DNA from: DASWNP01 sp035537095
GTDB lineage: Bacteria > Acidobacteriota > Blastocatellia > Pyrinomonadales > Pyrinomonadaceae
Direction: 5' to 3'
Assembly: GCA_035537095.1 (NCBI GenBank)
Contig: DATLMV010000202.1
Location: 1 to 13,386, forward strand
DNA: 13,386 nt
Both the position numbers and the translations under genes were made by a program. Shown in pieces: positions 7,245-13,386 of the stretch. Position 1 is the stretch's first letter, and each line of letters opens with the position of its first letter. The notes under the pieces are model-generated. The model was not told where the DNA came from. It ran no database searches and saw only the letters and a program-made list of their open reading frames with translations.

Positions 7245-8998
7245 TTTATCTCCGACGGGGCGAGTTCGTTATCTTTTATCGTCGCACCGGGTTCGACCAG
7301 ATCGCGTCGGGCGTAGAGGACGAGATTGACGCCGGGCCGGAGCGCATAGAGGTGTCCGACGCGCGCGTGTGTGGCGGCGAGCGTCGTTTCGAGCGCGGGT
7401 TGCTGCGCCTCTTTGCCGATGACGATGGGTTCGGTGTAGGCCCGCACGTCGCTGTGATAACCGATGCCTTTATATTCGCGGAAGTACCAAGGCGAGGGCC
7501 AGTAGTCGGTCGAGGCGATGGCGATGCCGGTCTGCTTCCCCGTGCCCGCGCGCCGCGCGAGCTTCTCCACTTCCCTCACCAGTTGCAGATACTCCCGGCG
7601 CGTGTGCGCATAGACGTATGGATAGCTGTCGTCGTCGTAGTGTAAGAAGTTGAGTTGGATGGTCTGATACGTGCAGACGGCGACGGCGACCGAGACGAGC
7701 GCGAGCGCGACCGCCCGACGCGCTTTCGCTTCTCCCCAACGCACGTAAATCTCGTTTGCAGCAAAGCCGCCCGCGATTGCCATCGGCACGACGAAGTTCA
7801 AAGCCAGCCAAGGCGTCTTGTAGGGCACGAGGCTGTAGGCCAGCAGCAGCCCGAACGCCCACGCTCCGGCGAAGATTGCGAAACGACTGCGCGCGCCGAG
7901 CAGCGACCAGACCGCGCCCAAGAGCGCGAGCACGTAGATGGGCGCTTCCTCCTGTTGCAGCCAGTTGAGATAAGTGTCTATCGGCTTGGTGTGGTCTTTG
8001 TTGCCCGTCTTCGTCCAAATCTGCAAGCTCTCGATTGCGCCCCTGACGCCGTGCGGGTATTTGAAGAACGACGAATAAAAGATGACGTTGATGAGCACGA
8101 AGACGGCGACCCCGCCGACGAGCCAGAGCGCGACGTGCGACGCGCCGCCAAACCTCGCGAGAGCATTCGTCGCGCCCGTCTGCGATGCTCGCTTGCGCTT
8201 CCCTGTCTTCCCCGTCGCCGCCGCCGCCGACGCGCTCTCGCGCGTGTCTGCCTCGCGCGTCCAACCGAACCGGCGCGCGACGCGCATCCAACCCCAAGCC
8301 ACGCCCCACGCCAGAGCGAGCACGGCCGTCGAGATAAAGGCGGTCTCCTTGGTCGCAAAGAGCAGCGCGGCGGAGGCGAAGGCCAGCATCAGATAGGTGG
8401 CGTATGTCGTCTCGTAATACCTGAGCATGGCGACGACGATGCCGACGGTGAAGAAGACGAAGAGTGTCTCGTGTATGAAGTAGCGCGATTGATAGACCGC
8501 GCCGGGCGAGACGGCGATCAAAGCGGCGGCGGCGAGCGCGCCGAATGTCCCCGTGTAGCGACGCAGCTTGAGCACCAGCCAGATGATTCCGATGCCGAAC
8601 AACGCCGTCACCATCCGCAGCATAAACGTGCTCATCCCCGTGCCGAGCACGCGCTCCTGTATGAAGGCGGGAACGAGTGTGAAGTAATAGAGCGTCGGCC
8701 CGTGATAGTTTTCAGGGTTGTACTCGTAGACGCCCGCGCGGACGAGGTTCGTCAGAAACCAACCGTTGACGCCTTCGTCGTGATGCAGCGGATTGATTTC
8801 AAGCGCCCACAGCCGCAAGAGCGCCGCGACGGCCAGAATCGCGATGCTCGCGCCGCGCCACGCGCGCTCCGGGATGTCTCCGTCGTCGGCTGGCGCGACC
8901 GAAGGGGAGTCGCTCTCCGTGAGAGCGGCGGAGTTCGCAGGCGATGCTTGCGCGCGTGCCTTCTTACGGGCGCGTTGTTTTGTAGAGGCGGTAGGCAC
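7238..8998 (-). CDS. TIGR03663 / Agl23-like GT-C membrane protein
   Basis: This 586-residue polytopic membrane protein belongs, as far as I can judge by eye, to TIGR03663 (flippase activity-associated protein Agl23). The family resembles GT-C glycosyltransferases of the PMT/GT39 type that use lipid-linked sugar donors. A Lys/Arg- and Ala-rich cytoplasmic tail (1-47) precedes a first membrane helix. The first external loop then carries HHDEGVNGWF (residues 72-81), where the Asp-Glu pair sits like the catalytic or metal-binding acid of GT-C enzymes. About ten more hydrophobic segments follow, then a soluble C-terminal domain (about 430-586). A basic loop with KTGKRKRASQ near residue 270 is probably cytoplasmic. 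The start is GTG, supported by GGAG 6 nt upstream and by the absence of an in-frame ATG before the first helix. It overlaps the upstream membrane-protein gene by 35 bp, so translation is probably coupled. Substrate unknown. Confidence 0.85.
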   Translation of the reverse strand: MPTASTKQRARKKARAQASPANSAALTESDSPSVAPADDGDIPERAWRGASIAILAVAALLRLWALEINPLHHDEGVNGWFLTNLVRAGVYEYNPENYHGPTLYYFTLVPAFIQERVLGTGMSTFMLRMVTALFGIGIIWLVLKLRRYTGTFGALAAAALIAVSPGAVYQSRYFIHETLFVFFTVGIVVAMLRYYETTYATYLMLAFASAALLFATKETAFISTAVLALAWGVAWGWMRVARRFGWTREADTRESASAAAATGKTGKRKRASQTGATNALARFGGASHVALWLVGGVAVFVLINVIFYSSFFKYPHGVRGAIESLQIWTKTGNKDHTKPIDTYLNWLQQEEAPIYVLALLGAVWSLLGARSRFAIFAGAWAFGLLLAYSLVPYKTPWLALNFVVPMAIAGGFAANEIYVRWGEAKARRAVALALVSVAVAVCTYQTIQLNFLHYDDDSYPYVYAHTRREYLQLVREVEKLARRAGTGKQTGIAIASTDYWPSPWYFREYKGIGYHSDVRAYTEPIVIGKEAQQPALETTLAATHARVGHLYALRPGVNLVLYARRDLVEPGATIKDNELAPSEIKR

Positions 8999-11120
8999 CT
9001 ACTTCTCCAACCTTCTCGTAGCGTTCAAAAAAAGCTTCGTTGACCCCAAGCGACGCGTAGCGTTCGAGCGGGCCGACGACGACGTAATCAACCGCGTTGC
9101 TGTAGAGCAAGGAATCGGCCTCGAAGCCGCCCGCGTAGATGCGCTTCACCGCCGCTTCGCGCTCGCCGTATTTCAGGCCGTGCGTCCAGAGATGTCCGGC
9201 GTAGCCCATCACGGAACGCCTGCCCGTCAGAAACACCGGATGATTATATGTCGGCGCGTGAAGAATCAAAGAGCGCGGCGGCGTCTCCCGCTTGATCAAC
9301 TCGGCGAACTCGATGCCGTCGCGCTCGAACTCCCTCTGCTCCGACGCCTCCGACACCACGCGCCACACGTCGAGACTTCCCGCCAGCGTCAACAACACGA
9401 GCGCGACCGCCATCGTCACCCGCGCGACGAGCGTGCGCTCTTTCCACAGGCGCGCGAGCAGCAAGGCGACGAGCGGCGCGGAGGCAATCCACCAGTAAAA
9501 GAGCAGCTTGATGTTATCCCAGAGATAGGGCGAAAACTTGTAGAGGTTCGGCAGGATAAAACAGAGCGTGAACGGCAGGTAAAAGAGCAGCAGTCGTCGC
9601 CCGACGACCGGCGCGCGAACGGGCCACAGCAACGCCGTCGCGAGCAGGGGAATAAACAGCCCCGTGTTCATCAACCAGAACCGGACGACGTTGTGCTGCC
9701 CGCTATCCCAACCGAACGCCCAACCGAAGAACGTCTCGGCGTGCACCGCGCTCCCGCTCGTCGCCCAGAGCATCTGCGGCACGGCGACCGCGAGCGCCGC
9801 GCCGAAGAAGACCGCCCACGCGCGCCAACGCTCACGAAACAGCAACGCCAGACACCCGCCCATCCCCATCATCACTACGAAGCTGTGCGCGTGCACGAGC
9901 GGCAACAGCCCCGCCACGACGCCCGCGCCAAGCATCATTCGCATGCGCGAAGAAGGAGGAAGGGGAAAGGGGGAAAGGGGGAAAGGGGAAAGGGAGAAGG
10001 AAGAAAGCCACGAAGCAGAACTCGCGCCGCTTTCGACAGACGAACTCTGTGCGCGCTCCTCAGCCAGAGTCTCTTGTCGGCGCGAGCGTTTCCTCTTTCC
10101 TTCTCCGCGTCGCATCGCCGATGCAGCGACGCGTCCTTCCTTTTCCTTTCCCCTCTTTTCCGTTTCCCCTTTTTCCCCCTCGTCATCGCTTGTCGCTTCC
10201 CACCAGAGCGTCCAGACGACGAGCGCGAGCGGGAGGCCGAGGATGAGGCCGCGTTGCGGAATCAGGAGCGTCGTCAGGGCGTTGCCCCATTTATAGAGAC
10301 CGTCCGCGCCGCCGATGGTGTAGTCGTGCGGCAGGTGCATGAGAAACGTCGTCAGCGGCGCACCATTCGCGCGCCATTCGCGCAGCAGTCGCCACCAGCC
10401 GAAGCCGCCGCTCAGGAGCACGAGAGCGGGCGTGATGAACGACGCCATCCGGTCGCGCGTCAACTTCAAAGCCCAACGCCGGAGCAGCCCCGTGAACGAG
10501 AGCGCGAGCACGAAGTTTTGCCAGAAGAACGCGCCTTGCAGGCTCGCGCCCGCGCGGACGAACATCGCCGTCACGAAGTCCACCATGAACGGGTAGGTCA
10601 GCCGCACTCCGGCAAACTCCGTGTCCTGCGGCGGGAAGTTGTCGCCATGCGCGAAGCTCGTGACGATGCTGATGTGAAAGGGCAGGTCGCCGAGATTGTT
10701 GTCCACGCCCGTGTAAATCTCGCCCGCTCTTTCAAACATCGCGCGCCCGAACAGAAACCAGAACAGCACCGCCGCCGCCAAGTAGAAAACGAGCGTCCAC
10801 ATCTCCGCGCCGCGCGGGCGGGCCAGCGCGCGACGGGCGTTACTTGAAGCCGCCGCGATGTCTGCGCCGACGCGCTTTCTCCATTCCGGCCTGACGAGCA
10901 GCAGGAGCGGAGCGGCGACGACGAGCGCCGTGAGCGCGAGCGTGACGGGCGTCAGGCCGAGAAACGATGCGAGGATGAATCCGACCAGACCCAAGATAGC
11001 GAAGCCCGTGCATGCGCCGATGCAGAGACGCGCCGCCGGAGACGCATCTCTCGCGTAGAGATAAGAGGCGAGCGCGCCGCACGCGATGGCGTCGAGCGCG
11101 AGTAGAAGTGCGAAAGGCAT
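8964..11120 (-). CDS. Large polytopic membrane protein, GT-C-like, partner of the TIGR03663 gene
   Basis: This is a 718-residue protein with roughly a dozen hydrophobic segments. After two N-terminal hydrophobic regions and a helix at about 107-127, an external-type loop holds GVDNNLGDLPFH (138-149), FPPQDTEFAGVRLTYPF (162-178) and nearby acids, a layout like GT-C enzymes. Later come IPQRGLILGLPLAL (287-300) and PLVHAHSF (407-414). Its position next to a TIGR03663 gene recalls the pairing of that family with YYY-domain (TIGR03662/DUF2298) proteins, but the NYYYFGH hallmark is absent, so I do not assign that name. I chose the ATG at 11120. The longer frame opening with TTG at 11189 would include the promoter -10 box, and a membrane segment starts right after MPF. 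There is no strong ribosome-binding site. Residues of about 311-391 are a low-complexity insertion. Sugar transfer or export is inferred. Confidence 0.82.
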   Translation of the reverse strand: MPFALLLALDAIACGALASYLYARDASPAARLCIGACTGFAILGLVGFILASFLGLTPVTLALTALVVAAPLLLLVRPEWRKRVGADIAAASSNARRALARPRGAEMWTLVFYLAAAVLFWFLFGRAMFERAGEIYTGVDNNLGDLPFHISIVTSFAHGDNFPPQDTEFAGVRLTYPFMVDFVTAMFVRAGASLQGAFFWQNFVLALSFTGLLRRWALKLTRDRMASFITPALVLLSGGFGWWRLLREWRANGAPLTTFLMHLPHDYTIGGADGLYKWGNALTTLLIPQRGLILGLPLALVVWTLWWEATSDDEGEKGETEKRGKEKEGRVAASAMRRGEGKRKRSRRQETLAEERAQSSSVESGASSASWLSSFSLSPFPLSPFPLPPSSRMRMMLGAGVVAGLLPLVHAHSFVVMMGMGGCLALLFRERWRAWAVFFGAALAVAVPQMLWATSGSAVHAETFFGWAFGWDSGQHNVVRFWLMNTGLFIPLLATALLWPVRAPVVGRRLLLFYLPFTLCFILPNLYKFSPYLWDNIKLLFYWWIASAPLVALLLARLWKERTLVARVTMAVALVLLTLAGSLDVWRVVSEASEQREFERDGIEFAELIKRETPPRSLILHAPTYNHPVFLTGRRSVMGYAGHLWTHGLKYGEREAAVKRIYAGGFEADSLLYSNAVDYVVVGPLERYASLGVNEAFFERYEKVGEVGAYRLYKTTRP
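9946..10190. repeat. In-frame low-complexity insertion with purine and pyrimidine tracts
   Basis: Within the 718-residue membrane-protein gene, 9950-10006 is almost pure purine on the plus strand, with four to five units of GGGGAAAG. Positions 10090-10175 are rich in pyrimidine (for example CCTTTCCCC at 10145-10153, complementary to GGGGAAAGG at 9962-9970). Between them CTCGCGCCG (10021-10029) faces CGGCGCGAG (10078-10086), and ACAGA/TCTGT (10036-10050) forms a small hairpin. The reading frame stays open and encodes a charged stretch followed by SPFPLSPFPLPPSS, between two membrane helices. The overall look is a small repetitive element absorbed into a loop. Confidence 0.55.
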
Positions 11121-11174
11121 AGTTTGAAATGTTGAGTACGCGCGCCGCGACGCACCGAGTCGGCGGCGACGGTG

Positions 11175-11205
11175 ATTATACGCGAACAATGCACGGCGTT
11201 GGCAA
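11175..11205 (-). promoter_or_regulatory. Promoter of the GT-C two-gene operon
   Basis: On the minus strand a perfect TATAAT (11180-11175) lies 19 nt after TTGCCA (11205-11200), a fair -35 at slightly long spacing. Transcription would start near 11168, giving a leader of about 48 nt before the ATG at 11120. The box lies inside the longer open frame, which argues against the upstream TTG start. Confidence 0.5.
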
Positions 11206-11336
11206 AGCCGTCCGGCGCTTGTTAAAGAGCATTGTGAAAGAACGTCTGCCGGGACAAAGACAAGTCATTCGTCCGGACTATTATCCTGCGCGCGTCGCGT
11301 GCGAGCGCAGACAGCGATGAACGCGCGTTTGCTCGC

Positions 11337-11365
11337 TGGACAAGTGTCGCCGCCCGGTGTTAGAT
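11337..11365 (+). promoter_or_regulatory. Candidate promoter of ychF
   Basis: TGGACA (11337-11342, five of six to consensus) is followed after 17 nt by TTAGAT (11360-11365, a poor -10). The leader would be about 58 nt. The -35 and spacing are good but the -10 is weak, so this is only a candidate. Confidence 0.3.
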
Positions 11366-11430
11366 GTCAGCGTTAACAAAACTACCGAATCCAACATCTG
11401 TCATCAGGCATCTTTTGTGAGGTTACGTTT

Positions 11431-12531
11431 ATGCTTCGTGCAGGCATCGTCGGGTTGCCGAACGTCGGCAAGTCCACACTCTTCAACGCGCTGACGGCGC
11501 AATCCTCCGCGCTCGCGGCCAACTATCCTTTCGCCACCATCGAGCCGAACGTCGGCGTCGTGCCCGTGCCGGACGAACGGCTCGACCCGCTCGCCAAACT
11601 GGTGAAGACGAACGTCATCGTTCCCGCGTCGGTCGAGTTTCTCGACATCGCGGGGCTCGTGCGCGGCGCGTCGAAGGGCGAAGGCTTGGGCAACCAGTTT
11701 CTCGCCAACATCCGCGAGACGGATGCGGTCGTGCAGGTCGTCCGCTGTTTCGAGGACGAGCAGGTCATCCACGTCGAAGGCTCGGTCAACCCGCAGCGCG
11801 ACATCGAGACCATTCAAATCGAACTCGCGCTCGCAGACCTCGCGTCGGTCGAGCGCAGGCGCGAGCGCGCGCAGAAGACCGCGAAGGGCGGCGACAAGAC
11901 GGCGCGCGCCGAAATCGAGGTCAGCGATAAACTGCTCGTCGCGCTCTCGGATGGCAAACCGGCGCGCACCGTCGCGCTCACGGATGAAGAACGCGCCGTC
12001 GCGCGCAACTTTTTTCTGCTGACGATGAAGCCGACCATCTACGCCGCCAACGTGGATGAAGCGACCCTTGCCGCGCCCGAAGAGAACGCGCACGTCCGCG
12101 CCGTGCGCGCGGCGGCGGAAGCGGAGGGGGCGGAAGTCGTCGTCATCTGCGCGCAGATCGAGGCCGAACTCGTCGCGCTCGCGCCCGACGAGCGTCTCGG
12201 TTATCTGCAATCGCTCGGCGTCGAAGGCAGCGGCGTGGACGGCCTCATTAAGAGCGCGTATCGCCTGCTCGGCCTGATGTCTTTCCTGACGGCGGGCGAG
12301 AAAGAGGTGCGCGCGTGGACGATTCCGCAGGGCACGCGCGCGCCGCAGGCCGCAGGCACGATTCACTCCGACATCGAACGCGGTTTCATCCGCGCCGAGA
12401 TCGTCAACTACGACGAACTGATGCGCGCGGGCTCCTACGCCGCCGCGCGCGAGCAAGGGCTGCTGCGTCTCGAAGGCAAAGAGTACGTCATGCAGGAAGG
12501 CGACATCGTCAACTTCCGCTTCAACGTCTGA
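11431..12531 (+). CDS. ychF: Redox-responsive ribosome-binding ATPase YchF (OLA1 family)
   Basis: This 366-residue protein matches YchF over its full expected length (about 363 residues in E. coli). YchF is an Obg-family P-loop protein that binds ribosomes and hydrolyses ATP rather than GTP; it is linked to oxidative-stress responses and translation. The G1 loop GLPNVGKST is at 8-16, followed by NYPFATIEPNVG. DIAG (72-75) with GLVRGASKGEGLGNQF is the G3/switch region. NVDE (207-210) replaces the GTPase NKxD motif, as expected for ATP preference. A coiled-coil segment rich in Arg/Glu/Lys lies near 140-185. The C-terminal TGS domain (about 282-364) contains FLTAGEKEVRAWTIPQGTRA and ends EGDIVNFRFNV. 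The ATG is preceded by GAGG. It appears monocistronic; the frequent neighbour pth is not seen in the window. Confidence 0.97.
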   Translation: MLRAGIVGLPNVGKSTLFNALTAQSSALAANYPFATIEPNVGVVPVPDERLDPLAKLVKTNVIVPASVEFLDIAGLVRGASKGEGLGNQFLANIRETDAVVQVVRCFEDEQVIHVEGSVNPQRDIETIQIELALADLASVERRRERAQKTAKGGDKTARAEIEVSDKLLVALSDGKPARTVALTDEERAVARNFFLLTMKPTIYAANVDEATLAAPEENAHVRAVRAAAEAEGAEVVVICAQIEAELVALAPDERLGYLQSLGVEGSGVDGLIKSAYRLLGLMSFLTAGEKEVRAWTIPQGTRAPQAAGTIHSDIERGFIRAEIVNYDELMRAGSYAAAREQGLLRLEGKEYVMQEGDIVNFRFNV

Positions 12532-12560
12532 AGAGTGCGCGGACTGTTCGCGCACTCTTC
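12530..12560 (+). terminator. Perfect hairpin overlapping the ychF stop codon
   Basis: GAAGAGTGCGCG (12530-12541) and CGCGCACTCTTC (12549-12560) form a 12-bp perfect stem with a 7-nt loop. The stem includes the last two bases of the TGA stop. The following sequence (CGGAAGTCCC) has no T tract. It is positioned as a terminator or 3'-end stabiliser for ychF but lacks the canonical tail. Confidence 0.5.
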
Positions 12561-12840
12561 CGGAAGTCCCGCCCGAAGATTGTCGCTCCTTCATCTTCAC
12601 GCCCTTCCGCGTTAGCAAAACATAGCTGCGAAGCTTGCGTTAATTCACTATTTCGCACGCGACGTACAACGTCGTGGACGGAATCTTCACGCCGAAAATT
12701 TTTCTGTAACCTTTCATCCCCGCGCGCCACTAACTCGACAGATTGAGTGAGAATTTTTGGAACTCAACACGGTCTCTCACGTAAATGAGAGAGTAGGTTG
12801 CCCACCTATTAAGGAACCAGTAGCCAAAGGAGATAAGAAG
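12532..12840. other. Intergenic region between ychF and the small secreted protein gene
   Basis: Besides the ychF hairpin, the 309-bp spacer holds the palindrome CTTCCGGAAG (12557-12566) and the near-palindrome CGACGT-ACA-ACGTCG (12660-12674), a possible operator. TGTAACC (12705-12711) resembles an ECF-type -35 but has no matching -10 at 16-17 nt. The three leader hairpins are listed separately. No clear sigma-70 promoter was found, although the next gene must have one. Confidence 0.45.
12743..12808 (+). promoter_or_regulatory. Leader with three consecutive small hairpins
   Basis: TTGAGT (12743-12748) pairs with ACTCAA (12762-12767). TCTCTCA (12773-12779) pairs with TGAGAGA (12786-12792) around CGTAAA. 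TAGGT (12794-12798) pairs with ACCTA (12804-12808). They stand in a row 30-100 nt before the start codon of the small secreted protein and leave the ribosome-binding site free. They may form a stabilising or regulatory 5' leader; no known riboswitch is recognised. Confidence 0.35.
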
Positions 12841-13209
12841 ATGAAACGTTTGATTGGTCGTACGACCATCGCCCTCTTAGTGTGCGCATTGATGAGCTTG
12901 ATGGCATTCGCCGATGTCATCAACAAAGATGTGACTTTCTCTGAAGACGTGAAGATCAACGATACGCTCGTCAAGAAGGGAACCTACAAAATGCGCTTTG
13001 ATGAAGAGAAAGGCGAACTCTCCATCGCCAACGGCAAGACGACCGTCGCCACCTGCGGCGCGCGCGTCGAGAAGCGCGACAGCAAATCCCTCCACACCGT
13101 CATCGGCACGAAGGGCGAAGCGAAAGAACTCCGCAGCATCACTTTTCGCGGAGAGAATCAGAGCTTCGTCGTCGGCGCGAGCGAGCAAGCCACCACCGGC
13201 GCGCAGTAG
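12841..13209 (+). CDS. Small secreted protein of unknown function
   Basis: This is a 122-residue protein with a classical signal peptide: MKRLIGR, a hydrophobic core (TTIALLVCALMSLMAF) and a likely signal peptidase I site AFA-DV after residue 24. The mature part of about 98 residues is predicted mostly beta, with motifs DVTFSEDVKINDTLVKKGTY (about 30-49), FDEEKGELSI (53-62) and LRSITFRGENQSFVVG (98-112), and contains one Cys at 72. The pattern of a strand, 'V.KGTY', then short strands resembles small secreted proteins I associate with Acidobacteriota, but I cannot name a family. The ATG at 12841 is chosen because AGGAGA lies 8 nt upstream and the signal peptide begins there; a longer frame from TTG at 12757 would put hydrophilic residues before it. 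Probably monocistronic. Confidence 0.85.
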   Translation: MKRLIGRTTIALLVCALMSLMAFADVINKDVTFSEDVKINDTLVKKGTYKMRFDEEKGELSIANGKTTVATCGARVEKRDSKSLHTVIGTKGEAKELRSITFRGENQSFVVGASEQATTGAQ

Positions 13210-13228
13210 TCGCCGCCGCAGTAGCGGC

Positions 13229-13352
13229 TGGCGAGAGACGAGCGGCCACGACCGCCGAACGATCAATACATTAAATCATCTGCACGGCGGTTAATTTATT
13301 CACCGGTCGAAACTCTTCCCGTTCAAACGTCGCGGCTGCCCGTCTCTCGCCA
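13229..13352. repeat. 12-bp perfect inverted repeats flanking 100 bp at the right edge
   Basis: TGGCGAGAGACG (13229-13240) and CGTCTCTCGCCA (13341-13352) are exact reverse complements. GCGGCTG also occurs as a direct repeat at 13224-13230 and 13333-13339. The enclosed core is AT-richer than its surroundings. No target-site duplication was seen. It could be a tiny non-autonomous element or the foot of a large hairpin. Confidence 0.4.
13251..13300 (+). terminator. Terminator-like stem after the small secreted protein gene
   Basis: ACCGCCG (13251-13257) pairs with CGGCGGT (13285-13291), followed at once by TAATTTATT. The loop of 27 nt is long for an intrinsic terminator, which lowers confidence. 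It lies 41 nt after the stop codon and inside the larger inverted-repeat pair. Confidence 0.35.
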
Positions 13353-13386
13353 CGCACTCCCAAAGTCTTCGTCCAAGCAAAAGAGT

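Larger units (their letters stand above)
11121..11430. other. Divergent intergenic region between the GT-C operon and ychF
   Basis: The 310-bp spacer carries the operon promoter on the minus strand (11175-11205) and a weaker plus-strand promoter candidate for ychF (11337-11365). A split inverted repeat AGATGT (11362-11367) / ACATCT (11394-11399) lies in the presumed ychF leader. No reading frame with a ribosome-binding site or RNA gene was seen. Confidence 0.5.

Noticed and set aside
8793..10847. Plus-strand open frame (684 codons) opposite the GT-C operon
   Set aside because: Highly charged Arg/Glu/His/Gln-rich translation with no motif and no start signals; a shadow of the two membrane-protein genes.
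11121..11189. Upstream TTG start adding 23 residues to the 718-residue membrane protein
   Set aside because: The extension contains the TATAAT box of the likely promoter, so it would not be on the transcript. It is also strongly basic ahead of a proper N-terminal membrane segment.
11404..12618. Minus-strand open frame (404 codons) opposite ychF
   Set aside because: The plus strand is full-length YchF with all motifs; the antisense product has no recognisable domain.
12705..12735. TGTAACC as an ECF sigma-factor -35 element
   Set aside because: No CGTC-like -10 element is found 16-17 nt downstream; the nearest CGACA is 24 nt away.
12757..12840. TTG start adding 28 residues to the small secreted protein
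   Set aside because: The extension covers the hairpin leader and the AGGAGA ribosome-binding site, and would bury the signal peptide.

Overview
The window is GC-rich chromosomal DNA from a bacterium, most likely an Acidobacteriota of the Blastocatellia / Pyrinomonadaceae type. That placement is inferred from three things: a large secreted protein with a Thr-Pro linker, a Calx-beta domain and a C-terminal DUF4214 domain; a TIGR03663-type membrane protein; and a small secreted protein of a kind I associate with that group. No marker gene fixes the taxonomy.

Layout. Positions 1-2115 (minus) hold the N-terminal 705 codons of the chromosome-segregation ATPase SMC, cut by the window edge inside its hinge. 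A near-consensus promoter drives it. Positions 2116-2490 are a spacer with a long imperfect inverted repeat and a GC hairpin. Positions 2491-6609 (minus) encode a 1372-residue membrane-anchored extracellular modular protein with Asp-box (BNR) repeats, a Thr-Pro linker, Calx-beta and DUF4214. Positions 6610-7237 carry its promoter and several inverted repeats but no convincing gene. Positions 7238-11120 (minus) form a two-gene overlapping operon of polytopic GT-C-like membrane proteins: an upstream 718-residue protein, then a TIGR03663 (Agl23-like) protein. The upstream gene contains an in-frame low-complexity insertion of about 240 bp.

Positions 11121-11430 are a divergent promoter region. 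Positions 11431-12531 (plus) encode the universally conserved ATPase YchF, ending in a 12-bp perfect hairpin that overlaps the stop codon. Positions 12841-13209 (plus) encode a 122-residue secreted protein of unknown function behind a leader with three small hairpins. The right edge holds a terminator-like stem and a 12-bp inverted-repeat pair about 100 bp apart.

The smc and ychF genes are housekeeping. The GT-C pair probably works together in transferring lipid-linked sugars at the cytoplasmic membrane. The large modular protein is a surface or secreted factor of unknown substrate. I see no phage, CRISPR, toxin-antitoxin or transposase genes and no clear new multi-gene defence or biosynthetic system. 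The most unusual items are the acidic/basic insertion in the SMC head, the low-complexity insertion in the GT-C protein, and the clusters of unexplained inverted repeats between genes.
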